DNA of 64,000 nucleotides from Pilatotrama ljubarskyi (GCA_022385805.1 MU277677.1:532575-596574), one strand, 5' to 3'. Shown: positions 26,001 through 36,940, counted from the first letter of the stretch. The notes: generated by a model from the sequence alone, not told the origin. A program made the numbers and translations.

Positions 26001-26718
26001 GCGTCTGTGGCATGATTTCCCCGCATTGGCAGAGCTCGCGAGCTCCGTGTGCCGTAAGGCCTCACGCACGCTGTACGTATCTCATAGTTGCCGCCACAAG
26101 GCGCGCGGACGATGCGGGGGAGGCACGGGCAGTCCTGAAGGGGCAGGTGTCCAGCGAGTTCGACAGAGGCATGCGTGTTGCTCGGAGAAATCAGGGCGGA
26201 AAACAGGGACGAAGATGGGCGAGGAGAGAAGGGGCGTCGAATGGGAGCGAAGGGCGCGACGGATTGGGCGATAGGCAGACATGGTCTATGATTGGGGGAG
26301 GGGGCAGGCGTTGTGGAGCGGCCGGAGGGCGAGATTGCGATGGCGAGATCGTAGATTGTGGGAAGAGCCGAGTGCGGCACGTGGGCGGGCGCTTGTGGGT
26401 GGGACGGGGGGTCGGGAGGGACCTGACATAAGCGGAGGGAGGGTAAACATGTGACCGCGCACATCGCGATCTGGTCGAGGGCCGTGGTGTTTCCCTCGTT
26501 TTCCCGGTCCACCTCTTCCGTCCGCTGGCTCGGACTCAAGCCACAGGCCACAAGTCAACGACGCCTGTTCTGCTTTTCTTTTATTCGCGCTGTCCGTCCA
26601 GCCATAAATACGTCCGCCTCCGCTCCCCTCCATCTCCCAGACCCGCCGCCCTCCGAGCCCCCCTCTCCTGCCTGCACCCCCACCGCACTCTCAGCCACCC
26701 TCGCCACATCCGTATACC
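23039..26718. other. 3.7-kb gene-free stretch
   Basis: Open frames exist on both strands but lack splice consistency, domains or conserved motifs. One perfect hairpin, GCCCTGGC-GCGT-GCCAGGGC, lies at 25482-25501. It is by far the longest non-repeat gap in this gene-dense window; it may be the distant promoter of the gene at 26719 or hold a non-coding transcript. Confidence 0.5.
26601..26610 (+). promoter_or_regulatory. TATA-like box
   Basis: CCATAAATA lies about 110 bp before the start codon at 26719, and a pyrimidine-rich leader follows. This is a suitable core promoter for the 136-aa gene. Confidence 0.45.
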
Positions 26719-27129
26719 ATGTCTAACAAGGTCCTCGCCTCCTTCGACCCCCTCGCGACCCACCCCTTCACCAACAACTCCGGCCTCCTCCCAAAGCCCG
26801 CCGCCCCCTCGCAGTACCCTCACCCGCACCCCTCCCCCCTCAAGGCCGCCTCCGCCACCAACGGCGTGGCCCAAGGGCCCATCATCCTCACTACCGCCCC
26901 CGTCCACGCGCCCCAGCCAAAGCGCGCTGCCCCGCCAAAGTCTAACTCCTCTGCCCCCAAGCCCATCTTCGTTCCCTTCCGTCCAGAGCGGTCCTCGCCG
27001 GACCTCGAGGACATCCTCCTCAAGAAGAAGTTCGCAGACGCCTTCCAAGGCAAGGGGTCATGGGGCATCGACCACGTCCCTCTGCCCTCCGCGGTCCCGA
27101 CGTCGGGCAAGCAGGGCAAGGCACAGTGA
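26719..27129 (+). CDS. Small conserved-looking protein, function unknown
   Basis: Single-exon frame of 136 aa, which I do not recognise as a named family. The N-terminal two-thirds is Pro/Ala/Ser-rich and probably disordered (LATHPFTNNSGLLPKP). The C-terminal part has a compact motif that looks selected: KPIFVPFRPERSSPDLEDI followed by LLKKKFADAFQGKGSW. The start codon has a good context (ACC-ATG-TC) and follows a long CT-rich leader and a TATA-like box, which points to strong expression. It has no signal peptide or membrane segment. The large empty region upstream may serve it. Codon choice is strongly C-ending, as in highly expressed fungal genes. A cytosolic or nuclear regulatory role is only a guess. 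Confidence 0.6.
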   Translation: MSNKVLASFDPLATHPFTNNSGLLPKPAAPSQYPHPHPSPLKAASATNGVAQGPIILTTAPVHAPQPKRAAPPKSNSSAPKPIFVPFRPERSSPDLEDILLKKKFADAFQGKGSWGIDHVPLPSAVPTSGKQGKAQ

Positions 27130-27559
27130 TGTAATCGCCCGCAATACCCCATGTGATGCTCTATACCCATATTGTGAGTCTCAATTCACGCTTCCTCTCT
27201 CCCCGCTCTCCATCCCGCTCCGCCTTCTCGCCCTTCGCGCTCCCTCCGTTTCCGCTTGCTTAACACGGCCTTCGCAGATCATCCCACCACCATCTATCAC
27301 GAAGTCACGAATATGCACCGGCCGCACGATCCATTCCCACTACCGTACCCTCAGGTCTACTCGAACGCAAAACATGCCGAGCTGCATTGTATCATAGGGG
27401 GTTACTGTATATATCGCAATAGGGTAATGGGCCATCATCCAGGACGGGCGTATCTTTTCTCATGTCGCGTATCGCTTGCATCTTGCATCTTGCTCTCTAC
27501 GTACGTTCTGCACCTACCGGCTCATTTCACCTGTTCTCTCGTCCTCTGCCATCAGTATA
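27130..27559. other. Intergenic, small protein gene to NTAQ1
   Basis: CT-rich flank and NTAQ1 leader. No separate gene seen. Confidence 0.5.
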
Positions 27560-29117
27560 ATGTCTAGTGCTCTCCTCTCTGCATCCGGTCCGATCTTCGA
27601 CGCGTCTCCGCCGCCGCTCCCGCCAGACAGCGTCTATACGTCCTGCTACTGCGAAGAAAACATCTACTTGCTCGCCCAGGCTTTCACGCAACTGTCAGAA
27701 GCCCATTCCTCCCGCCGCCAAGGGTGTCCTTGGCCGTGGCAGATCTATGTCGTGTTCATCTCCAACGGCGGTAAAACGGTCCGCGATTCAATTATCTTCT
27801 TCCGGCTCATTCAAGAAGTGGCAAAGAGTGGCTTCCTTAGCCACCGGCCATTAGTACGGCTGCGACGCTCTTCGGGCATTGGCTCACGTCTGCTTTCGTT
27901 CCCCACCGTCTAGGTCGCTCTATGGAGCCAGAAGGCCGCACGCGACGGCGGAGTGGTGGTCTGGGACTACCATGTTGTGCTCGTGCTGCTACCCCGCACC
28001 CCGCACGACCCCAGACGCGACTCTCATGCTGCACCGTCGGCTATAGAGTCGCAAGGTCTTCGTTCTCCTGAATGGCCGCCGGAACGGCAAGCATGGGTTT
28101 ACGACTTTGACACCGTTCTGCCCGTGCCTTGTCCGTGGCGAGGTGAGCAGCCGGTTCTTGTCTCATCCTTGCCTCGAATCACCTGTCCTAGGACAACACT
28201 ACATGTGCACTCGATCATACTCTTGATGTCGCGTACCTCCGTTCGCCATGCTGACGGAGTACGCGAGCAGACTACATTGCTAGGACGTTTCCCTACGCGC
28301 TGGACCGCAGCCTCGCGGATCTCGTCGACGAGAGGTTCCACAGGTCAGTCCCGCGAACACGCGTCCTGTGCAGACACGCATGGCACGGAGCTCATCAGAC
28401 ATCCACATCTCCCTCTACGTGTGGCCCGATCTCGGGTGCGTGACCCTTAGCCTCTTCAGAGTCATACCCGCGGACGAATTTCTTGATCACTTCGCGTCCG
28501 ACCGGTCACACATGGTCAGCAGACGTCCCTCCCTCTCCATCGCTCGCCCTGCGCCCGACGATGTACTGTGCTTACTGACTGCCTATCGCGTCCGATGGCT
28601 CGTCCGGACGTGCTCGTGTGCCTGTTTTGCGTTAGATCGTCCCTGTGCACGCTGCGGCCCCGGAGGACCAGACCCCGGACGGCGGCGGCTCGGATGCAAG
28701 TTCGGGTGGCACGGAAGGTTCGAGGGGATTTGGCGGTGCGTCCTCGCCTGTCTACGGGCTTCGTATTCGCGGCTTCGCCTGGCTCATGCCACCATCGCAT
28801 CGTGTGCGGGGCACACAGAACGATCGGGGAGAAGAGAAGAAGCTCAGGCCGAGGGCCCAAGATACGCCCAGCCGCCGCCGCCGTACCCACCGCTTCGAGG
28901 CGCGAAGGCGCAGGCGATGGGCATCGTGCACAACCTGATGGAGTCGTTCGTGGCGATGGGTCGTGCGGACGTGCAGCCGGCCCCGCTCGCCGAGGAATTT
29001 GTAGAGCTGCGCGAAGGGGAAGCACGGGTCCCGAGGAGCTCGGCGGCGCGGTATGGGCAGGTGATGGACGCGAAGGGCTTCGTGCGATGGTTGACTGGGA
29101 GCGAGAAGGAGGCGTGA
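27560..29117 (+). CDS. NTAQ1: Protein N-terminal glutamine amidohydrolase
   Basis: Protein of 324 aa from six exons: 27560-27778, 27914-28142, 28271-28343, 28460-28514, 28636-28735 and 28819-29117. The enzyme converts N-terminal glutamine to glutamate, making proteins substrates for arginylation and N-degron decay in the cytosol and nucleus. Signature motifs are YTSCYCEENIYLL (catalytic Cys expected to be the second Cys, residue 31), VVVWDYHVVLVLL (catalytic His) and WVYDFDTVLPVPCPW (catalytic Asp). Next come RDYIARTFPYALD and RVIPADEFLDHFASDRSHM. The C-terminal part holds a Gly/Ser/Gln-rich insert, then PPPPYPPL, and finally QVMDAKGFVRWL. All triad residues are present. Introns are 83-135 nt, about twice the length of those in neighbouring genes. 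Confidence 0.92.
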
Positions 29118-29583
29118 GGAGAGCGGGGGTGCATGTGCTCAGCGGAGCGGGCGAGCGGATCCGTTTCGTGAGAAGGCGTGGGCTACGAGCTCAGCTTCCC
29201 TCGGAGGCGGATGCGCTCGGATGTGTAAGCAGTGCTGGCCTTGAATAAGGATTGGCCACATTTTCTGCGAGGCCGCCCTAGGCTTCATGGCGGTCTGCTT
29301 TACGTCCGTCCGTCCGTCCTCTGGGCCCGACTTCACCTGGTCTGCGAGACACGGTCCGGTTCTTCCGACCAGAGACACGAGAGAGGCGCCTGCGGTAGCC
29401 GTTACACTATGTGACGTCTGTGTGACCTGGCTGTGACCGAGGAGCTCTCGTGTGTGGCGCGGCGTCTGGAGAGTCTCGTCTGTTCTTTCTTCCAGCTCGT
29501 GCGGCACCCTCTGCTGCTCTCAGCCGTGCTCTTTGTCTTTTGGCACCCACCGATTATCTGTTCACCTATAAAGCTTTTTCACC
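29118..29583. other. Intergenic, NTAQ1 to BTB gene
   Basis: NTAQ1 3' flank and BTB promoter. A TATAAA sits at 29567-29572, only 12 nt before the next start codon. No separate gene seen. Confidence 0.5.
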
Positions 29584-31274
29584 ATGTCGACCATGATCAA
29601 CGGACATGGCGGACCCAGCAACGGCGCGGCGGCGTCGGGTGTGGAGGACGGATACGCGAATCATACTGGCTCCTCTACCAGCGCGGGCGCACCTATCGCC
29701 AACGGATACGCGCAGTGAGTACTCGCCTTGCTTTGTGCAGTCGCTGGAACGGAAGAGCGGAGTGCGTGCGCGTCGACGTCTTCCTGCTGCCCTCGAGGAG
29801 CGACGCGTGAGAGCGTGCTGTATCTTGGAGCGCATGACGTGCGTACCGTACCACTTACCGCGACAGATGTATGCAACATCCGAAGTGGTGGGATGTGGTC
29901 TCAGAGATCACCTCGTTGACGCGACGGGCCTGACTTTCTTGGACGAGCGACGTTTTTCCTCTCCGCTGCTGCGGCGTCTATCTAGCGCGTCTTGTTCGCA
30001 GATGTGATGATCTGTCGCTCTGAACGGGCTGCTGATTGAGCGGGCACGATCATACTGACTCAGCGCAACGTGACAGACCAGCATCTCTCTATCAGGTGCA
30101 CAACGAGGACATCGTGAACCATCTGTACCAATCCGGCTTCCAGACTGGAGTACGTGTCATATGTCGTGTCTTCCTTGTTTATGCATCCTGACTTGACCCT
30201 CTAGAACTACGCAGACACATTACTAGTACGTTGCGCGCGCTTACATCCTCTACCAAATCAATCCCTGACATTCATATAGCATGTCCGCACGACTGTATAT
30301 CGACTACACGCCCTCATCTTGTCGAGGTCGCCATACCTTGCGCACTTGATGTCCACGTCTCCACAAACTGGTAGCCAACACCTAATCTACGTTAATCTCG
30401 ATCACGAACCAGAGGTGACGGACGAGGTGAGTGTTCGGGAAGCAGATTCTTTCTTTTGACAGGTCCGCTGACCATGTCCGCCACAGGGCTTCCATCATGG
30501 TGAGCGAGCACATGCGGTGACGATTGGCTGCGGTGCTGATTTCTCCTCCCAGCTCTCGCGTACCTCTACTCTGGCGCAGCCCTTGCCAACATTCGCCCTG
30601 AAAATGCACGCGGCGTCCTCGCTGCCGCTTGTCTGCTAGGCCGCATGGACGATCTCTGCAACTATGCGTACGAGATTTGCCGACAATCAATCAGCCTCGA
30701 CACCCTGCCGTCATGGCTGGAATTTGTCGACTCCATGCCCATCCCGTCAGACGGCTCGTCTACGCCAGTTGTCGACCAGCCTCAGCACTCACGTACGGCG
30801 GTCTTCGGGCCGTACGCACAGCGGCTACGCGAAGACATCTTCAACTTCCTCGTCGTGACGCTACCGAACCTGGTCAACTATGGGGGCCAGGCGACGCCGA
30901 CGACGCCGCTACCGGAGGGCTCAAGCCAGCACTCGGACGCGGGACGCGAGACGCTGATACAGGTGTTTGCGCGTGTTCCGTTTGACCTGTTCAAGGCTGC
31001 GATCGAGTCGCCGACGTTCCAGCTCGGTCAGTGGCTTTTGCCTCCGATACATGCGCTGGCTTTGTTCTGACATGTGCTACTTATTGTAGGGTCGGTACAC
31101 TCGCGCTTCAAATTCGCAAAAGACGCCATCGAGCTGCGCAAGCAAGGCGTCGCGCGGGGCACGGGCGCGGAGGAGACGGTGGTGCTCGCGTTCGGCGGGA
31201 ACACGAGCCAGTCGGGCGGCGTGCTCGTCACGCGCAAGTTGCGCAGGCGACAGCTCTGGAAGGTGAACTCGTGA
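29584..31274 (+). CDS. BTB/POZ domain protein with micro-exons
   Basis: Protein of 347 aa from seven exons: 29584-29714, 30077-30149, 30205-30225, 30280-30426, 30489-30501, 30553-31026 and 31090-31274. The N-terminus is a Gly/Ser/Asn-rich tail. The BTB domain is spread over five short exons: VHNEDIVNHLYQSGFQTG, NYADTLL, HVRTTVYRLHALILSRSPYL, GFHH and ALAYLYSGAALANI. Then come LGRMDDLCNYAYEICRQSI and a C-terminal half with RLREDIFNFLVVTLP and FARVPFDLFKAAIESP. The end KLRRRQLWKVNS is basic. Exons of 21 and 13 nt are required to keep the domain in frame. The first intron is long (362 nt) and could hide another small exon. Likely an adaptor; partner unknown. Confidence 0.82.
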
Positions 31275-31752
31275 GCAGAGCGTAACGGTGGAAAAGATGT
31301 AGGAGCGGCAAGTTCCTTGTGTTATAGTGCGGGCTCTGCGTCTGCGTCTCTCCTGCTGCTGCTGCTGCTGCTGCTGTGTTTGTGCTCTTGTGTGTCTATC
31401 TTGCATTGTCGTCGTAGTAATCGTGCCCCCCTTGTTGTGTCCATAGGATAGTGAGCGATATTCTATACAGTATCACTTTGCATACGGCTGAACCGTCTCT
31501 GCCACCACGAGTGTGCTGTGCCCTCGTTGAGAATAGGCCGAATGTTGCAGCATGTCTCTGGCAATCCGTGGCCGAGGGAGGACATACAACTGCACAGCTT
31601 TGCTCGATAACAAGGATAGCGAACTTGAAGACCTGCTAAATGGCGACGGGGTCACGGGGCGTGACCGAGGCGGAATTGATTGGGCGCTCCGCCGCGTTGT
31701 GGCACACGCTCCCGCCGTCATCGGCCTCTCAGCGTCGGCCGCATCAACGACG
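31275..31752. other. Intergenic, BTB gene to EI24
   Basis: Holds the BTB 3' UTR, the CTG microsatellite and the EI24 leader. No other gene seen. Confidence 0.5.
31353..31376 (+). repeat. (CTG)8 microsatellite
   Basis: Eight perfect CTG units, about 80 bp past the stop of the BTB gene, so probably within its 3' UTR. Confidence 0.9.
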
Positions 31753-33497
31753 ATGTCGAGGCCTGGCAGACACATACGCCCACAATACTCACCATCATCG
31801 CCCTCGGAAGCATCCTTCTCCTCTGCTCCTCAATACGTCTCGTCGCGGTCCTCGTACCCTACGTTCCTGTCTCTGCAGGAGACAGCTTGGCTGCAGCTGA
31901 CATGCGCGGGGCGCGGGCTGCTGGATGCCTTCCGATGGGACACGGTTATCAAGCTAGTAGCGAGGTGCGTACGCGTGTACTAGGGGTATGTTTACTTCTT
32001 ATGGATTCCCGTCCGATAGCGACTCAGAGATACGCTCTAACGTGTTCAAGTCCCTCGTGCTCAATACCGTCTCGCTGGTGTCTGTCTACTTCTTTGACTG
32101 GCTCCTCCTCCCGCTAGCCCAAGGGCAGCAGAAGTGGTTCCACCGCAATCTCGGTTGGTTCTACCAAGTGCTCTGGCTGCTACCGGTCGTGGGCATATCT
32201 TTCTACCTGAACGTAAGTCGCCGTTTGCGTGAATCTGGTTCCCCCTCGATCCCAAGGGCTGCACGCACTATGATGAGCACATCGTTGCCGTTAGCATAGG
32301 GCGGACAACATTTGTCTCGCCCGGTGATGGTTTCATTGTTCTATCTCTGACAGTGCGGAAATGGGGGCGGCGTCAAAGCCTAACTGGGCGCGCCGCACTC
32401 TTGCAGTCCGTTGCCAGGAGTCGTTCATGCACTCATCATCTCTCACGATCGCTGTAGAGCTCATGGTGCACGCTCATAGCCAAACGCACCTTCACCCTAC
32501 AACATGGCAGCCGCGCCGCAGCACAGCCGCCATCGACTTATAGCGGCATGCTCAACGCGCTCGCGACCTCCGCGTACCGCGCCGTCATGGTGTTCACGTC
32601 TGTTGTGGTGTCTTTCGCACTCGCGTACATACCATATGTTGGACCGGCCGCGGGCTTTATCTTTCTGTGCTGGATTGACGCGTAAGTGAACCAGATGCAT
32701 AGCATGACAGGCTGCTCATCCACCCATCTAGCTACTACTGCTTTGAGTGCGCTGCCTGGTCTCCTGCAGCTCTTGTACCAGAAGTAACCGCCAGGGCAGA
32801 TTCATATGGATAGCGAGGGGCTTCTCGCTCTCCCGCAGAGTACGACATCTCGAAGAACGTTGGGCGTACTACTTTGCGTTTGGTAAGTCGCAACGAATCC
32901 GCCAGCTAGACGTTAGCTCATACTTGACATACAGGCCTGCCCACAGCCGCCCTGTGCATGTGGGGTAGCAGCCTGGCGAACGCTGCTCTATTTGCATTAT
33001 TCTTCCCTGCGGTACGTCGCTACACTATAGTAGCCATTCCCTCATGATAGCTCACGCAAATCTGCCGTTAGTACATCATCATGGCGATGTACGCTCGCCC
33101 TCTCCCAGTGGACCCTTACAACCCCACATTGTCAGTGGGCGGCTTGAACGTAACGCGCGGCGAAGACGAAGTCATTCGCTATCCCTCGCCGCTAATCCCT
33201 ATCCGGATTCCCGTCTTCGCGCCTGTCATATGGCTGAATGACTGGATCGTGCGGATCCTCAGCGTCGGAAGTAGCGCAGGCGGCAGTACGGGGTATGGTA
33301 CGAGAGGAGGTGGAGGCGGCGCGCGGCATACGAGGGCGCCGAGTGACAGCGTCGAGAGCGTTGAAGAGGGAGAGGCGTTCGAGCTAGGGAGTGTCAGCTC
33401 GAGAGGTGCGGCGCCGGACACGGGGAGGGCTCGAGTGAGATCGGCTAGCATGGGTGGCGGTCTTGGTGCTGGTAGGACAGGTCGGAAGTACGAGTAG
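31753..33497 (+). CDS. EI24: EI24-family multi-pass membrane protein
   Basis: Protein of 409 aa from seven exons: 31753-31964, 32020-32212, 32458-32681, 32732-32746 (15 nt), 32800-32882, 32935-33011 and 33072-33497. EI24 proteins are endoplasmic-reticulum membrane proteins; in animals EI24 works in autophagy. Membrane helices appear at SLVLNTVSLVSVYFFDWLLL, WFYQVLWLLPVVGISFYL, AVMVFTSVVVSFALAYIPYV and AALCMWGSSLANAALFALFF. The conserved core YCFEFIWIARGFSLSRRVRH with LEERWAYYFAFG is only restored by the 15-nt exon and acceptor at 32799. N- and C-terminal tails are Ser/Arg- and Gly-rich and probably cytosolic. The start at 31753 (MSRPGRH) is chosen over an in-frame Met at 31552, whose extension is not membrane-like. 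Intron 32213-32457 is long (245 nt). Confidence 0.85.
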
Positions 33498-33808
33498 CTA
33501 CATCCTGCCCGTATGTTCAGGTCATCCGAGGTCCACTGATATCCGTCACAGATTCCAGGTGGGTCAGACTGTGGCATCCGAAACGATTTGACGTGGGAGG
33601 CACCTGCTTCGAGTGACTCGAGACCTACTGCGTGCACGTAGCGCGTACCGTGATTAGTACATGCACACGGCAGCATGCTGACTCATTCACGAGATAACTT
33701 GCTATACTTATAGCTTCCGCGAGTCCGGAGGCTTCATTATCATAGGATCTCCGCACCCACCAGAGTACAGACATCAGCAGAGGAGTCCGCATAAACAGTC
33801 GCATTGCC
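33498..33808. other. Intergenic, EI24 to IAH1 copy 1
   Basis: EI24 3' flank and IAH1 promoter. Nothing else seen. Confidence 0.5.
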
Positions 33809-34841
33809 ATGACCACTAACATACAAGACGCGATCATGCTGCTGGGGGACTCTATCACCCAGTTCGGCTTCGCCTCGAACGGGTTCGCCGCTAGGTTGGC
33901 AGGTCGGTCATGGCCATGAAGAGCTCTCTGCTGCCACCCTGATTGCTTACGCAGAGTGCGGGACAGATGCCTACATTCGCAAGATGGACGTGATCAACCG
34001 CGGCTTCAGCGGATACAACACCGACTGGATCCAGCCCGTCTTCGAGCAGGTCAGTCTCTCCCCCGCGCTCGCGCTGCGTCTGTGCACACGCTGACTCGAC
34101 GTCGGGCTGGTTCCAGTGCTTCGCGACCCAGCACGACCAGCAGCATGCCCAGAAAGTGCGCCTGCTCACGATCTGGTTCGGAGCCAACGACGCCGCGCTG
34201 CCCCACAGCCCGCAGCACGTCCCGCTCGAGCGGTACAAGACGAACCTCGCGAAGCTTATCTGGGCCGTGCGCTCGCCCGAGTCGCCGCAGTACTCCCCGG
34301 ACACCCTGATCCTCCTGATGACCCCGCCGCCGGTGGACCCGGAGTGGTGGGCGCGGAGCCTGGCGGGGCTGATGCAGAGCGAGACGGTGGACGCCCCGGA
34401 TCGGAGCTTGGAAGCGTCGAAAAGGTATGCGGAAGCCGCGAGGGAGGTCGGGGTGAAGGAGGGCGTGGCTGTCGTGGATGTGTGGACGAGGATCTGGGAG
34501 GCGGCTGGAGGGAAAGAGGCGGGGCTGAAGGAGTTCCTTTCAGACGGATTGCATCTCAGCGAGAAGGGGTACGCGGTATGTGATGATGACATTAGGATAC
34601 TACGGCTGTTCGATGCTGATGGGGCCGTACTAGGTCGTGTACGAGGGCCTCATCGCGGCGATCGCGGAGAAGTATCCGGAGTACCACTACGACAATTTGC
34701 GGACCGTCTTCGCCACGTACGTGGCCCCGCCGTGCCGTGTGCGGACTAGTGTGCTGACCCTCTAGCAGGATCGATGAAATCTTCCAAGACCCGAGAAATT
34801 ACCTGGAGTACACGAAGAAGCGGAGCGCATTCCCGTCGTGA
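33809..34841 (+). CDS. IAH1: Isoamyl acetate-hydrolysing esterase-like SGNH hydrolase, copy 1
   Basis: Protein of 263 aa from five exons: 33809-33902, 33967-34049, 34117-34575, 34634-34716 and 34769-34841. IAH1 of yeast cleaves short-chain acetate esters in the cytosol. The SGNH blocks are all visible. Block I is IMLLGDSITQFGF with nucleophile Ser15, block II is NRGFSGYNTDW, block III is WFGANDAALP (Asn), and block V is DGLHLSEKGYA with the Asp-His pair. PLERYKTNLAKLIWAVR and LMTPPPVD are further family marks. The last acceptor is a tandem CTAG-CAG site, giving one optional codon. A close paralogue lies at 50459-51492 with the same intron positions. Substrates are inferred from the family only. 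Confidence 0.9.
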
Positions 34842-35191
34842 GGTGATTACGATTTCCGGAAGGGGAGAATATACAGGGAATCATTATTGCGTCAGATATG
34901 GGTGACAGGGCATAGGATCTGTAATGATATATCAGTATTCGATATGACGGAGGGTACGACAAAAACCGGACACATAGCAGGGGAACTCAACGGACCTAGG
35001 AAAGAGCTATTACAATGATATCTGGAGATGGTGCGGTATAAGCAGTAAACAAGACGACCCAGACAGCCATGCAAGAGTTCGTAGACCGAGGCAGACACGG
35101 TTCCTATGGGCCCTCTACCAGACATGGACATGAGACGTAGGAGACAATCTCTGCACGAGTGTCCGCAATGCGATCCGGGAGCCGACAGTCT
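34842..35191. other. Intergenic, convergent 3' ends
   Basis: IAH1 copy 1 and the 265-aa protein converge here. No coding motif seen. Confidence 0.5.
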
Positions 35192-36118
35192 TCAGTCGAA
35201 GTGCATATAGTGACCCTTGACGCGCAGCCTGCAGAGTTCGCAGTCCGCCCGAGGCCCCATGGTGAAGCGTTGCCGTTTTGTTCCCGTAGGAGTGGGTATC
35301 TGCTCTTGCGCGCGGAACTCTGCACTCGGCGACGACGTGGTGGATGGAGAGCACATCGTCGTATCTTCGAAGTTGAATGCGGGGTTGGAGGCGGAAGAGG
35401 CGACGGGCGGGCTGTCAAGGAGGGGCTGCGTGAACATCTGCACAGGGGACGGGGTGGCGGCCTGTATCTGTATAGCGGGTATTTGCAGGCGATTCGGGTT
35501 TTGAGCCTGTAGTGTGGCCTTCGAGCTGGGGTATCCGGCACTGGGAGGGTGGAAGTATTGCGAGGACGATGGTGACGGCGCCCTGACAGATAGACACGAC
35601 GGTCTTGGTGGAGACACGGACATGGCATTCTCATCTCCAGGCTTCAGACGGGAATCGTTGAGCGCATTATGACAGGGAAATCGGAGGGCCAGGCGCGTAC
35701 CATGGACTCGTCCGCCATAAGCTCATCATTTCGTGGTTGTCCGCCATCATCGGTCATGGGGGTGTTGAAGCCGCTGTGCTCCGACGCAGGGCTCTCGAGG
35801 CGCATGCTCTGCGTCTGCGATACCCAGTCCTGGGGGACGTTCCGCAGGCGGGTCGGCGAGGGATTGGGGAGGCCATGGGATGCCGGGGAGGTCTGTAAGG
35901 GCGGGAAGGAGATGGGCACGCTCGTGTCGTGGCCACTCGACACCCTTTTCTGTAACACAAAGTCAAGCACGGCTGTCAGCCTGAAGCCTGTGTAGTAGAA
36001 GGTGTGGCCGCAGACGCACCGAAGGCCGATCGAACTGTCCAGGAGAGGACGGGGAGCGCGCTCGCTTCGTCGACGAGCGCGTCACCCGCAGGGGTATCGG
36101 TTGCATGTCGACTTCCAT
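35192..36118 (-). CDS. Hypothetical protein with C-terminal CxxC/H motif
   Basis: Protein of 265 aa from three exons: 36020-36118, 35701-35949 and 35192-35641. I do not recognise the family. The N-terminus is basic and Ser/Pro-rich (TRSSTKRARSPSSPGQFD), which looks like a nuclear-localisation-like segment. The middle is Ser/Pro/Gln-rich and probably disordered. The last 25 residues change character: KRQRFTMGPRADCELCRLR then VKGHYMHFD-stop, with two Cys and two His spaced as a possible metal site. Conservation would be expected there. Introns 35642-35700 and 35950-36019 have GT-AG ends and in-phase joins (ADESM-PGDENA; FDRPS-KRVSS). Possibly a small nuclear regulator; this rests only on composition. 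Confidence 0.6.
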
Positions 36119-36940
36119 GGTGCAGCTGTGATGCGTATGGGGGAAGTTGTCGGACTCTTGAAGTATCCGTCAGAGCGCCAGAGTGAAGATGTGGCTACGA
36201 GAGAGCAAGCAGAGCCAGCAGCACAGTGAGATCTTCGACGGACGCGTTGAATGCTGGTGTAACAGCCGAGTGGCACTACAATACGCCTGGTTCAAGCAGA
36301 TGCACTCAAAGCATGGATGTTTGGACGGTGCACAAGCAAGACGGCCGTTTGTGCGAGGCTGGGTTGGCGGATGGAGGAGCAGTCAAGGCACCTTTGCCCA
36401 GAGATCTCGCGTGGTGGCGGTGCTCTCCTCTTTTCGATCGACCTACCTGGGCGCCTACTTGTTCCTTTCCATCCAATCCTCAGGCCAGGCTTTCACACGG
36501 TGTTCCACAGCACCGTCGTGTCCCCCGCCAGCTCTAGTGAGAGCACACAGGAAATGGAAGAGAAACGGCTTGTATGTATCTATGTTTCTACACTTTTCTA
36601 TATCATCCATCCATCAAGCAAGCATTCGGCCGAAACGGGGCGTAGAGAGAGCAACAGTAAGTACTACAGGACGTTTGGCAGGATCCGGGAAAGCGACTTT
36701 TACGGAGGAGGCCCGGCCGTATGTAAGACGGCGTATACAACAAACGTTTTCGTACAACAACAGAAGAAGAGATAGAGCACACCTCCCTCCTTCCACCTGG
36801 GATTCGATACAGCGTCCACAAAGGTATTTCTTTGGCGCACGCGCTTCGGGGCCAGCCAAGCCTACAAGGGAAGACCGACCGGGCACGGAGCTGCGCACGG
36901 CTTGGTATGCGACGCCGCTGCACGCAGGTACAGCAGCCAT
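36119..36940. other. Intergenic
   Basis: Promoter side of the 265-aa gene and 3' flank of trehalose phosphorylase. Frames on both strands lack domains and splice support. Confidence 0.5.

Noticed and set aside
26581..27048. 155-codon minus-strand frame opposite the small protein
   Set aside because: Gly/Arg-rich shadow of the C-ending codons on the plus strand.
29567..29572. TATAAA as the core promoter of the BTB gene
   Set aside because: Only 12 nt before the start codon; too close unless translation starts further downstream.
31552..31752. Upstream in-frame Met as EI24 start
   Set aside because: Adds 67 residues without membrane character; the Met at 31753 gives the Ser-rich N-terminus usual in the family.
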